Assembly (NCBI GenBank): GCA_025936205.1
Contig: JAICTU010000478.1
Coordinates: 1-6,924 of the forward strand
Length of the DNA stretch: 6,924 nucleotides
Reading direction: 5' to 3'
From: Polyangiaceae bacterium
GTDB taxonomy: Bacteria > Myxococcota > Polyangia > Polyangiales > Polyangiaceae
Below the pieces are notes generated by a model, which was not told where the DNA came from, made no database searches, and saw only the letters and a program-made list of their open reading frames with translations. The translations under genes and the position numbers were made by a program. Shown piece after piece: positions 1-5,391 of the stretch. Every line of letters starts with the position of its first letter. Position 1 is the first letter of the stretch.

Positions 1-14
1 CCTTCGGTTTTACA

Positions 15-35
15 ACCCACCCCTTGACCCACCCC
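15..35. repeat. Direct repeat ACCCACCCC; G-quadruplex motif on minus strand
   Basis: The nonamer ACCCACCCC occurs at 15-23 and again at 27-35, twelve bases apart. Read on the minus strand, 16-35 gives four G runs (GGGG, GGG, GGGG, GGG) separated by loops of 1, 4 and 1 bases. This satisfies the usual G3+N1-7 quadruplex pattern. Whether it folds or acts in the cell is not shown by the sequence. Confidence 0.7.
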
Positions 36-58
36 AAAAATATGCTGTTTTGTGCCAA

Positions 59-90
59 GGGGGCGGGGCCCCCCCCCACGCCCCCCCCGG
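59..90. repeat. G/C homopolymer tracts with hairpin potential
   Basis: GGGGGCGGGG (59-68) is followed directly by nine C (69-77), ACG, then eight C (81-88). GGGGGCG at 59-65 can pair with CGCCCCC at 79-85, extended by two more G-C pairs after one mismatch, around a C-only loop. Runs this long are prone to replication slippage and to sequencing or assembly length errors. They lie about 130 bases upstream of the first gene, outside any coding region I accept. Confidence 0.65.
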
Positions 91-202
91 CAGAGCGCCC
101 GCCCTGGTCGCTGCGGAGCCACGAAATCCCAGCACATGGCGGTGGCACAGCGAGTTGGCATCGTGTTTGCCATATGTCCCTGGAGACGCACGGTGCGTCG
201 AA

Positions 203-208
203 AGGTGA
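203..208 (+). promoter_or_regulatory. Ribosome-binding site fixing the start at 217
   Basis: AGGTGA lies 8 bases before the ATG at 217. It supports this start over the upstream in-frame ATGs (from 52), whose extra N-terminus would be Arg/Pro-rich and would place the signal peptide internally. Confidence 0.65.
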
Positions 209-216
209 AGACAGAT

Positions 217-741
217 ATGACCACACGATTTGCAGGAACCTGGAGCCTCGGTGCTGCACTGCTGACGTTGCTTGGTGCAGGACCCGCTCTGGCGGGGGAC
301 ACGGTGGTCGTGACGACACCTTCGACTACGTCAGCCGCGCCGAGTGAGCCTGCAGGAACGTTGCCGAATCGCTTCCTGCTTCGCTCCGGCGTGTTCACTC
401 TCGGTGCGGCCTATGTGCCATCGCTGGTGGTGGCCATCGAGAGCGATCGCTCAGCGGACGACCACCTCTACGCGCCGGTGGTCGGACCCTGGTTTGATCT
501 CGCGGCACGCGGCGACTGCAGCGGCGACTGCTCCGGCGAGACCGTCAACAAAGTGCTGCTCGTGACCGACGGTGTGTTTCAGGGGCTCGGTGCGCTGCAG
601 ATCATCGGCTCGTTTGTGATGCCGGAGACGCGCACGGTGGCGCTGCACAACGCGGACGGTTCCACGGCCCTGGCGCTCAGCGTGGTGCCGGCGAACTTCG
701 GGCATGGTGCCAACGGCGTGCTCGCCGTGGGCAGCTTTTGA
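217..741 (+). CDS. Secreted or membrane hypothetical protein, 174 aa
   Basis: Function unknown. From the ATG at 217 the product opens with a clean Sec signal peptide: a hydrophobic stretch about residues 10-23, then PALA before GD, so cleavage after residue 26 is likely. A Thr/Ser/Pro-rich linker (27-50) follows. Two hydrophobic segments (about 58-74 and 113-134) could be membrane helices or buried strands, and two close cysteines (C101, C105) could form a disulfide. The end is short and Gly-rich and finishes VGSF. From memory, similar proteins of this layout occur as hypothetical proteins in myxobacteria; I cannot verify this by search. It is followed after 61 bases by the DUF3309 gene on the same strand, with no strong terminator between, so co-transcription is possible. 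Codon use and the ribosome-binding site support a real gene. Confidence 0.8.
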   Translation: MTTRFAGTWSLGAALLTLLGAGPALAGDTVVVTTPSTTSAAPSEPAGTLPNRFLLRSGVFTLGAAYVPSLVVAIESDRSADDHLYAPVVGPWFDLAARGDCSGDCSGETVNKVLLVTDGVFQGLGALQIIGSFVMPETRTVALHNADGSTALALSVVPANFGHGANGVLAVGSF

Positions 742-802
742 GCCATTGATTTCCAACTTCGTCAACTCAGACGAGCTTTGACCCTAACGAGGAACTTCAA
801 CC

Positions 803-955
803 ATGTGGACTCTACTTTTGCTGATCCTGATCCTGGCGGTCGCCTTCTCGGTGCCTGCGTGGCCATATAGCAGGAGCTGGGGCTACTACCCGAGCGGCGG
901 TCTGGGCGTAGTGCTGCTCGTCCTGCTGCTGTTCATGTTCCTGCGCCCCATCTGA
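803..955 (+). CDS. DUF3309 family small membrane protein, 50 aa
   Basis: A 50-residue hydrophobic peptide starting MWTLLLLILIL. It has two membrane-type segments (about residues 2-17 and 34-47) joined by a short polar turn that carries PAWPYS, RSWGYYPSGG and then LG. This length and the PxWPYSxxWGYxPSGGLG pattern are what I know as the DUF3309 family, a widespread proteobacterial small protein with no assigned function. It probably sits in the inner membrane as a helical hairpin. A good ribosome-binding site (GAGGA, 789-793) lies 9 bases before the ATG. The next gene begins 26 bases after its stop, so it looks like part of the operon with the two DUF4398 lipoproteins. Its role beside envelope lipoproteins is unknown. 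It is easily missed because of its size. Confidence 0.85.
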   Translation: MWTLLLLILILAVAFSVPAWPYSRSWGYYPSGGLGVVLLVLLLFMFLRPI

Positions 956-981
956 CGTCGAACTTTTCACAGGAGTCATCC

Positions 982-1347
982 ATGCGTGCGTTCCGAATTT
1001 GCCTACCGGCTTTATTGGCTCTGGCCGCTTGTGGCGGTGCGGAGCTGAACCAAACCCGCGCGACGAACGTGCAAGCGTCGTTGATGGCCGCCGAAAAGGT
1101 CGGCGCGAATGATCAACCGAAAGCCGCTCTGCATCTGCAGCTGGCCAAGGAACAAATCGAGTCGGCCAAACGCTTGGCGGCTGATGGTGATCAAGTGAAC
1201 TCCGATCTGATGCTGGAGCGAGCGCGAGTGGACGCCGAATTGGCGATGCAACTCGCGCGGACGGAGCATGAGGAGCAGAACGCTCGCCAGGCGTGGGAGA
1301 AGATCCGAGAATTGAAGCAGGAGCCGGCGCGCCAGCCCGGCGGGTGA
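982..1347 (+). CDS. Small DUF4398-type lipoprotein, 121 aa
   Basis: A signal peptide of about 16 residues ends in the lipobox LAAC (C17), so the mature protein should be lipidated at C17. With Gly at +2 and no Asp, transport to the outer membrane is expected, although sorting rules are less certain in myxobacteria. The rest (about 25-112) is almost all amphipathic helix, rich in Ala, Glu, Lys and Gln, with the repeating AxxxLxxAKxxIExAKxLAADGD pattern of DUF4398, a helical-hairpin domain of unknown function. The ribosome-binding site AGGAG (971-975) is 6 bases before the ATG. The gene lies 13 bases upstream of a second, longer DUF4398 lipoprotein that carries an OmpA domain. The two are probably co-translated and may interact. 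The final residues (EPARQPGG) are a short disordered tail. Confidence 0.85.
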   Translation: MRAFRICLPALLALAACGGAELNQTRATNVQASLMAAEKVGANDQPKAALHLQLAKEQIESAKRLAADGDQVNSDLMLERARVDAELAMQLARTEHEEQNARQAWEKIRELKQEPARQPGG

Positions 1348-1360
1348 GAGGAGAGCAGTC

Positions 1361-2434
1361 GTGTTGAACACCAGACGAACACCTTATGTTTCCGGGTTGG
1401 CCGCGCTGGCGCTCGGAGCCGCCGCCTGCGGCGGCTCCGTTGCGCCCTCGACCGAGTTGCTCACTGCGCGCCACGCTTATGATGAGGCTCGCAACGGAGA
1501 GGCGGCACAGCTCAACCCGACCGGCGTTCATGAAGCTGCGAAAGCCATGCAAGCCGCGGAGACCGCCCACAAGGACGATGCGGGATCACAGCGAGAGAAG
1601 AACTACGCTTACATCGCGCTGCGCAAGAGTGAGATCGCCATTGCCGGCGCCAGCGAGGCGCTGGCGAAGCGAGAGCAGCAGCGCGCCGAACAGACCTACA
1701 AGGTCCAGCTCGAGCAGCACTCGCAGCAAGCCGAGCAGCAGCGCAGCCAGTATGCCCAGCAGCTGAGCCAGACCGAGCTGCAGCTGCAGCAAAATACCCA
1801 GGCGCTGCGGCAGCGCCAGCAGGAGCTGCAGCAGGCACGGGCGGAGGCAGACAAGGCTCAGGCCGAGCTGCGGGATACAAACGCCATGCGTGAAGAAGAG
1901 GGAAGGATGATCATCAGCCTCTCGGGCGTACTGTTCGAGTCGGGTGGGGATACCCTTTCCAAGCTCGCGGAACGGCGGCTCGACACAGTGGCTCGAGCGC
2001 TGGCGGCTTACCCGGACCGCCCGATCGTGGTTGAGGGCTATACGGACTCGCAAGGCAATGAAGACAAGAACCAACAGCTGAGCCAGCGCCGCGCTGAATC
2101 CGTGCGTGAGTACCTAGAGCAGCGCGGCATCGGAGCGGACCGGCTACGCGCCGTTGGTAAGGGGGAAGCGAACCCCGTGGCGAGCAACGACACTGCCGAG
2201 GGGCGAGCCAGCAATCGGCGCGTCGAGATCATCGTCGATCGCGTGAATGACAGGCCCAGCTCATCGGGCAGCGCGACCAGTGCGGGCAGCGCTGGACCCG
2301 CATCGACCCGCGAGGACGCGGACGTGAACACGCCCTCGCGCGCGGCGCCGGGATCTTCGACGGCCCGTCCGTCGCAGGAGCGCTTAGCGCCGAGAACGCC
2401 TGCGGCGGAAGGGCCCGCGCCTCCACGCGAGTGA
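1361..2434 (+). CDS. DUF4398 / coiled-coil / OmpA-domain lipoprotein, 357 aa
   Basis: Probable outer-membrane lipoprotein that binds peptidoglycan. The start is GTG at 1361, with AGGAG (1349-1353) 7 bases before it. The signal peptide ends GAAAC, with lipidation at C23. Residues about 30-105 are a DUF4398-like helical region. Residues about 105-175 are a Gln/Glu/Ala-rich coiled coil. Residues about 183-293 are an OmpA C-terminal domain. Its hallmarks are present: VLFESGGDTLS in the first strand, VVEGYTDSQG with D229, NQQLSQRRAESV with R244, and SNRRVEIIV. D229 and R244 match the two residues that hold diaminopimelate in the OmpA/Pal family, so peptidoglycan binding should be intact. A Ser/Pro/Ala-rich tail (about 298-357) follows, which is unusual because the OmpA domain normally ends the protein. 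It is the last gene before a strong terminator, and it probably tethers the outer membrane to the wall together with the upstream DUF4398 lipoprotein. Confidence 0.92.
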   Translation: MLNTRRTPYVSGLAALALGAAACGGSVAPSTELLTARHAYDEARNGEAAQLNPTGVHEAAKAMQAAETAHKDDAGSQREKNYAYIALRKSEIAIAGASEALAKREQQRAEQTYKVQLEQHSQQAEQQRSQYAQQLSQTELQLQQNTQALRQRQQELQQARAEADKAQAELRDTNAMREEEGRMIISLSGVLFESGGDTLSKLAERRLDTVARALAAYPDRPIVVEGYTDSQGNEDKNQQLSQRRAESVREYLEQRGIGADRLRAVGKGEANPVASNDTAEGRASNRRVEIIVDRVNDRPSSSGSATSAGSAGPASTREDADVNTPSRAAPGSSTARPSQERLAPRTPAAEGPAPPRE

Positions 2435-2468
2435 TGCGGTAGCGGCCTCCCGGATGTTTCACGGCATG

Positions 2469-2506
2469 GACCGACCCTGCGCTGCGGGGTCGGTCTTCTC
2501 CTTTTT
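2469..2506 (+). terminator. Intrinsic terminator of the OmpA operon
   Basis: A perfect 9-bp stem GACCGACCC (2469-2477) / GGGTCGGTC (2487-2495) with a 9-base loop, followed at once by TTCTCCTTTTT (2496-2506). It lies 35 bases after the OmpA-lipoprotein stop and ends the upstream transcript. Confidence 0.9.
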
Positions 2507-2731
2507 GTGGGGCTGCAGCGCGCCAGCAGTCGCAAGCGACCCTCGGCCATGCTGCCTCACGCGCGACGTTTCTCCTCGAGTGCGCGCTGCGTGCGCCAGG
2601 GATTTGAGCCCTGCTGGCGGCATGCTTCCTGCTTAACTGATGGTGAGCGCCTGGGCCGAGCCGTTGCTCGCGAGCCTGCAGGCCGAGGCGTCCGTCGGTT
2701 CCGAGCCGAAGGACCGAGAAAACGAGGCATT
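2507..2731. other. Intergenic stretch, no gene seen
   Basis: This stretch lies between the terminator and the next ribosome-binding site. Open frames cross it, but none has a ribosome-binding site or a credible protein. One hairpin is visible: CGCCAGGG (2594-2601) pairs with CCCT (2609-2612) and GGCG (2616-2619) around a 3-base bulge. The promoter for the next two lipoprotein genes should be here, but I see no pair of -35 and -10 boxes good enough to name. Confidence 0.55.
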
Positions 2732-3103
2732 ATGTCGTTCAACACTCGAATTCGCTGTGCGCTGGCTGCAGGGGCATGGGCTGCTCTCGTCGGCGTTGGT
2801 GCAACAGGTTGCGCTGCAACCGTAACAGCAGAGCCCGCCACCGCAGATGTGGTGTTCTCCTATCCCGTCGTGCGCGTGGAGAGCGCCCCGGCGCGCGTCT
2901 ATGAGCGGCCGCACGTACACTATCGAGGTCGCGACGCGTATCTGGTGAATGGCCGCTGGTACTACCCCACCGATCGCGGCTGGGTGTACTTCCGCGAGGA
3001 GCCGACGGAGCTGAGGCGCTACCGCGAAGCGCATGCCGACTCGCGCGAGCCGCGCCACTACGAGGCGCCGCGCGAGGAGCGCCGGCGCCGCTACTACGAC
3101 TGA
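2732..3103 (+). CDS. Small lipoprotein with aromatic core and basic tail, 123 aa
   Basis: Function unknown. From the ATG at 2732 the product begins with Arg residues, then a hydrophobic stretch (about 9-25) ending GATGC. A lipoprotein signal with lipidation at C27 is likely, though Ala at -3 is not the ideal lipobox residue. The mature part has a Val/Pro-rich strand region (about 39-60), then an aromatic core: DAYLVNGRWYYPTDRGWVYF (69-88). In my recollection this YxxxGxWYYxxxxGWxY pattern is common in short surface proteins of myxobacteria. The last 35 residues are highly charged and end in an Arg run and YYD. The upstream in-frame starts (from 2507) would bury the signal peptide; GAGG (2724-2727) lies 4 bases before 2732, a short spacing. 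The next lipoprotein follows 44 bases after the stop and is probably co-transcribed. Confidence 0.78.
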   Translation: MSFNTRIRCALAAGAWAALVGVGATGCAATVTAEPATADVVFSYPVVRVESAPARVYERPHVHYRGRDAYLVNGRWYYPTDRGWVYFREEPTELRRYREAHADSREPRHYEAPREERRRRYYD

Positions 3104-3135
3104 CAGGTCCGCTCATGGCGACAGAGAGCTTAGGC

Positions 3136-3141
3136 AAGGAG
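3136..3141 (+). promoter_or_regulatory. Ribosome-binding site fixing the start at 3148
   Basis: AAGGAG lies 6 bases before the ATG at 3148. An in-frame ATG at 3115 has only a poor site and would add 11 polar residues before the signal peptide, so 3148 is preferred. Confidence 0.8.
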
Positions 3142-3147
3142 AAATCG

Positions 3148-3576
3148 ATGCGCAGTTCATTCAGCAAATGGGGTGTCGGAGCGCTGGCGCTGGGCGCCGC
3201 TCTGGGATTGTCCGGGTGTTTCATCACTACGGACGACGGCGGCCACTCCAGGGGCCCACTGCCCACCGGTACCCTGACGGTGGACTGGACCATCGACGGG
3301 CAACGCAGCGGCCTCGACTGCGCCGACTTCGGCGTCGATCGACTGGAGTTGGTAATCTACGATCGCTCTGGGGCCGAGGTAGACGAGGTCGAGCCGTTCT
3401 GCGAGACGTTCGAGGTGTCGGTCGACTTGATCGAGGACATCTATTCTGCCGACGTGACCCTCGTGGACGGCGCGGACCGGTCCGTCACGCTGACCAAAAC
3501 CCTGGATGACCTGGACATCATCGACGGCACCGACCTGAGCGTGAGCGTCGATTTTCCGATCGACTCTTTCCTGTGA
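3148..3576 (+). CDS. Acidic secreted lipoprotein, 142 aa
   Basis: Function unknown. The signal peptide (charged start, hydrophobic about 9-21) ends in a textbook lipobox LSGC, with lipidation at C24. A short linker rich in Asp, Gly and Pro (27-40) leads to one compact, strongly acidic domain (about 41-142) that looks beta-rich: alternating hydrophobic strands such as GTLTVDWTID, RLELVIYD, FEVSVDL, SADVTLVD and LSVSVDFP. Two cysteines (C58, C85) probably form a disulfide. From memory, this layout (GTLTVxWTI at the start, a Cys in each half, ending IDFPxxSF) recurs in single-domain lipoproteins of myxobacteria, where it is annotated as hypothetical. It could be a surface adhesin-like or transthyretin-like fold, but that is a guess. 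It follows the preceding small lipoprotein by 44 bases. Confidence 0.88.
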   Translation: MRSSFSKWGVGALALGAALGLSGCFITTDDGGHSRGPLPTGTLTVDWTIDGQRSGLDCADFGVDRLELVIYDRSGAEVDEVEPFCETFEVSVDLIEDIYSADVTLVDGADRSVTLTKTLDDLDIIDGTDLSVSVDFPIDSFL

Positions 3577-3582
3577 AGGCCC

Positions 3583-3626
3583 GCTCGGCCTCCACCGAGG
3601 TGGAAGTCCCGAGGTGGAGGCCGAGC
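3583..3626 (+). terminator. Strong hairpin after the acidic lipoprotein gene (terminator-like, no U tract)
   Basis: A perfect 14-bp inverted repeat, GCTCGGCCTCCACC (3583-3596) with GGTGGAGGCCGAGC (3613-3626), and a 16-base loop. It starts 7 bases after the stop at 3576. The loop and right arm also carry a direct repeat GAGGTGGA (3597-3604 and 3611-3618). No T run follows, so it may protect the 3' end or act with Rho rather than as a classic intrinsic terminator. Confidence 0.55.
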
Positions 3627-3649
3627 TGGAGCGCCGCCCCCGATCCGCT

Positions 3650-3693
3650 CTGCCTGAAGCCGGCGCGGGGCTGTTGGAGCCCCGCGCAGGCAG
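3650..3693 (+). repeat. Long bulged stem-loop
   Basis: The inner stem GCGCGGGGCT (3663-3672) and AGCCCCGCGC (3678-3687) is perfect over 10 bp with a 5-base loop. The outer stem CTGCCT (3650-3655) with AGGCAG (3688-3693) adds 6 bp below a 7-base one-sided bulge. No T tract follows. Confidence 0.6.
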
Positions 3694-3888
3694 GGAAGCG
3701 GCTCGGCAGTGGGCGCCCGCCGCGCTCGAAAACGACCGCTTGGGGGCTAGCCAACGGCCGGACCAGCGGAGCGGGCTCCCCCATAACGAAAGAGCGTACT
3801 GCGGCGAGCTTTTTTGCCCCGCTTCCCCGCATTAACGAGAGCGCGAGAAAGGGCTGGACGCCAAGCGTTCGGCTTAGCAAGATTCCTT

Positions 3889-3920
3889 CGGCTGGGGGCC
3901 GGTTTTGCGCCAGCCGTTTT
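3889..3920 (+). repeat. Hairpin plus TTTT just before the regulator gene
   Basis: CGGCTGG (3889-3895) pairs with CCAGCCG (3910-3916) around a 14-base loop, followed by TTTT (3917-3920) and, 17 bases later, the ATG at 3938. It resembles a weak intrinsic terminator inside the leader, so it may attenuate transcription. It is too short to be certain. Confidence 0.35.
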
Positions 3921-3937
3921 CGCGAGAGTCAGTGAGC

Positions 3938-5311
3938 ATGAGCAGACGGATCTTGGTGATCGATGATGATCAGAGCATGTGTGAGCTCATCCAGGACAGC
4001 CTGCAGCGCAATGGCTGGGAGGTCACCTGGAGGCTTCGCGGCGACGAAGGATTGGAGCTCGTTCGAGAGCAGACCTTCGATGTCGTGATCACGGACGTCA
4101 ACCTCGAGCAGATGAACGGCCTCGATTTGTGCCGCAATCTGACCGAGAACCGCCCGGATACGCCGGTGATCGTCATCACCGCCTTCGGCAACATGTCGTC
4201 GGCCATCGCTGCAATCCGCGCGGGGGCTTACGACTTCATCAACAAGCCGATCGACATGGCTCAGCTGTCGCATGTCATCGATCGAGCGGTCCAGCATCGC
4301 CACCTTCGTGAAGAGGTGAAGCGGCTGCGTGAGGCTTCCGAAATCAGCCCCGGCAAGGGTGGCCTCCAGGGGGAGAGCCGCGCCATGCTCAAGGTGTACG
4401 ATCTGATCCGCCGCGTCGCATCGACCGACACCACGGTGCTGCTGACGGGCGAGAGCGGGACGGGGAAAGAGCTCGTCGCGCGAGCCCTGCACACGGAGAG
4501 CGCGCGCTCGCAGATGCCGTTTGTCGCGATCAACTGTGCGGCTGTGCCGGGCAGCTTGCTGGAAAGCGAGCTCTTCGGCCACGTAAAGGGGGCGTTTACC
4601 GACGCAAAGGCCACGCGCAAGGGCATGTTCGAGCAGGCCAGTGGAGGCACCCTGCTGCTCGACGAGATCGGCGAGATGCCGCTCGACATGCAGCCCAAGT
4701 TGCTGCGCGTACTGCAAGAGCGGCAAGTGCGCCCCGTCGGCGGCAATACAGTCGCGCCGGTGGATGCTCGCATCATCGCCGCGACCAACCGCGATCTGGA
4801 GGGTGACGTCGAAGCCGAGCGCTTCCGTGAGGACCTCTATTACCGGCTGAACGTCGTTCAGATCCACGTCCCGCCCTTGCGCGCGCGCGGCAATGACGTG
4901 CTGCTGCTGGCCCAGCACTTTGTGCGCAAGTTCGCCGAGCGCATGGGCAAGGGGGTGACGGGCATCTCCAGCGAGGCCGCCAAGAAGCTGCTGGAATACG
5001 ACTGGCCCGGCAACGTCCGCCAGCTGGAGAACTCGATGGAGCGCGCCGTCACCCTGACGCGCTTCGAGCAGATCACGGTGGAAGACCTGCCCGAGCGCAT
5101 CAGCCGCTACGAAAGCTCTCGGCTGACCATCGCCGACGTCGACTCTGAACACATCCTCACGCTCGATGAGCTGGAGAAGCGTTACATCGAACGCGTATTG
5201 AAGGCGGCGCAGGGCAACAAGACGCAGGCCGCCAAGTTGCTCGGCGTGGACCGCCGCACGCTCTATCGCAAGCTGGAGCGCTACGAGGGCGGCAGCACCA
5301 GCAACGGCTGA
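3938..5311 (+). CDS. Sigma-54-dependent response regulator (NtrC family), 457 aa
   Basis: A cytoplasmic transcription activator that uses ATP hydrolysis to open sigma-54 promoters after phosphorylation of its receiver domain. Domains: receiver (about 4-120) with acidic D9-D11, phosphoacceptor D53, T81 and K103; AAA+ domain (about 144-375) with Walker A GESGTGKE (171-178), Walker B LLLDE (D242, E243), the sigma-54 loop at 218-223 reading GAFTDA instead of the usual GAFTGA, arginine-rich RFREDLYYRLN (295-305) and WPGNVRQLEN (356-365); and a Fis-type helix-turn-helix (about 424-449). All catalytic residues are present, so it should be active. The ATG at 3938 starts just before the receiver; the ribosome-binding site is weak (GAGAG, 3924-3928), and in-frame GTG 3932 and TTG 3905 are less likely. 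No histidine kinase gene is in the window, so its partner is unknown. The gene is convergent with the kinase-receiver gene 76 bases away. The specific gene name cannot be assigned. Confidence 0.95.
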   Translation: MSRRILVIDDDQSMCELIQDSLQRNGWEVTWRLRGDEGLELVREQTFDVVITDVNLEQMNGLDLCRNLTENRPDTPVIVITAFGNMSSAIAAIRAGAYDFINKPIDMAQLSHVIDRAVQHRHLREEVKRLREASEISPGKGGLQGESRAMLKVYDLIRRVASTDTTVLLTGESGTGKELVARALHTESARSQMPFVAINCAAVPGSLLESELFGHVKGAFTDAKATRKGMFEQASGGTLLLDEIGEMPLDMQPKLLRVLQERQVRPVGGNTVAPVDARIIAATNRDLEGDVEAERFREDLYYRLNVVQIHVPPLRARGNDVLLLAQHFVRKFAERMGKGVTGISSEAAKKLLEYDWPGNVRQLENSMERAVTLTRFEQITVEDLPERISRYESSRLTIADVDSEHILTLDELEKRYIERVLKAAQGNKTQAAKLLGVDRRTLYRKLERYEGGSTSNG

Positions 5312-5317
5312 ACCTCC

Positions 5318-5338
5318 GCCGGTCCGTAAGTGGCCGGC
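5318..5338 (+). terminator. Possible terminator after the sigma-54 regulator
   Basis: GCCGGTC (5318-5324) pairs with GGCCGGC (5332-5338), with one G-T wobble and a 7-base loop, 6 bases after the stop. Only a pyrimidine-rich stretch (CTTCTTCCCCC from 5345) follows, not a T run, so this is tentative. It lies in the 76-base gap between two convergent genes. Confidence 0.35.
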
Positions 5339-5370
5339 TGATGGCTTCTTCCCCCGCTGAGAGCTGCTGC

Positions 5371-5391
5371 GTGAGCGGACTCCTCGCTCAC
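5371..5391. repeat. Perfect hairpin overlapping the kinase stop codon
   Basis: GTGAGCG (5371-5377) and CGCTCAC (5385-5391) form a perfect 7-bp stem with a 7-base loop. The stop codon of the minus-strand kinase gene (5388-5390) is inside the right arm. Being symmetrical, it can form on either transcript and may end transcription of the convergent pair. No T tract is present on either strand. Confidence 0.45.

Larger units (their letters stand above)
1..216. other. Non-coding left edge with C-rich tracts
   Basis: No convincing gene is seen before the ATG at 217. Reading frames are open here, but their translations are Pro/Arg-rich, lack a ribosome-binding site and look like artefacts of base composition. 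The stretch holds a direct repeat ACCCACCCC at 15-23 and 27-35, then G5CG4 followed by runs of nine and eight C (59-90). A short dyad TGGCA/TGCCA lies at 156-172. No good sigma-70 promoter was found: a TTGACC at 24-29 has no -10 at proper spacing. The promoter of the following gene probably lies here but cannot be placed. Confidence 0.6.
3577..3937. other. Structured intergenic region before the sigma-54 regulator
   Basis: 361 bases without a convincing gene. A frame is open across most of it, but the translation is Arg/Ser/Pro-rich without a ribosome-binding site. Inverted repeats are dense: 3583-3626, 3650-3693, 3742-3782 (GGGGG and AGCC pairing with GGCTCCCCC at 3774-3782), 3860-3878 (GCCAAGC/GCTTAGC, one mismatch) and 3889-3920. 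I see no sigma-54 (GG-N10-GC) or clear sigma-70 promoter. The region must contain the end of the lipoprotein transcript and the promoter or leader of the regulator. Confidence 0.6.

Noticed and set aside
24..42. TTGACC (24-29) with TATGCT (41-46) as a sigma-70 promoter.
   Set aside because: The spacer is 11 bases, far from the 16-18 needed.
143..160. Sigma-54-like promoter: TGGCAC (143-148) followed by TTGGCA (155-160).
   Set aside because: The -24 GG and the nearest GC (158-159) are separated by 12 bases instead of 10, and the -12 element reads TTGG rather than TTGC.
812..1570. 252-codon minus-strand frame across the DUF3309 and DUF4398 genes.
   Set aside because: It lies antisense to well-supported genes with signal peptides and ribosome-binding sites; the translation is low-complexity with no recognisable domain.
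3573..3935. 120-codon open frame in the intergenic region before the regulator.
   Set aside because: Arg/Ser/Pro-rich translation with no motif or ribosome-binding site, starting inside the preceding gene's stop and crossing several hairpins.
3929..5152. Long open frame (407 codons) on the minus strand opposite the sigma-54 regulator.
   Set aside because: It is a shadow of a confidently identified gene in GC-rich DNA; its translation shows no domain or ribosome-binding site.
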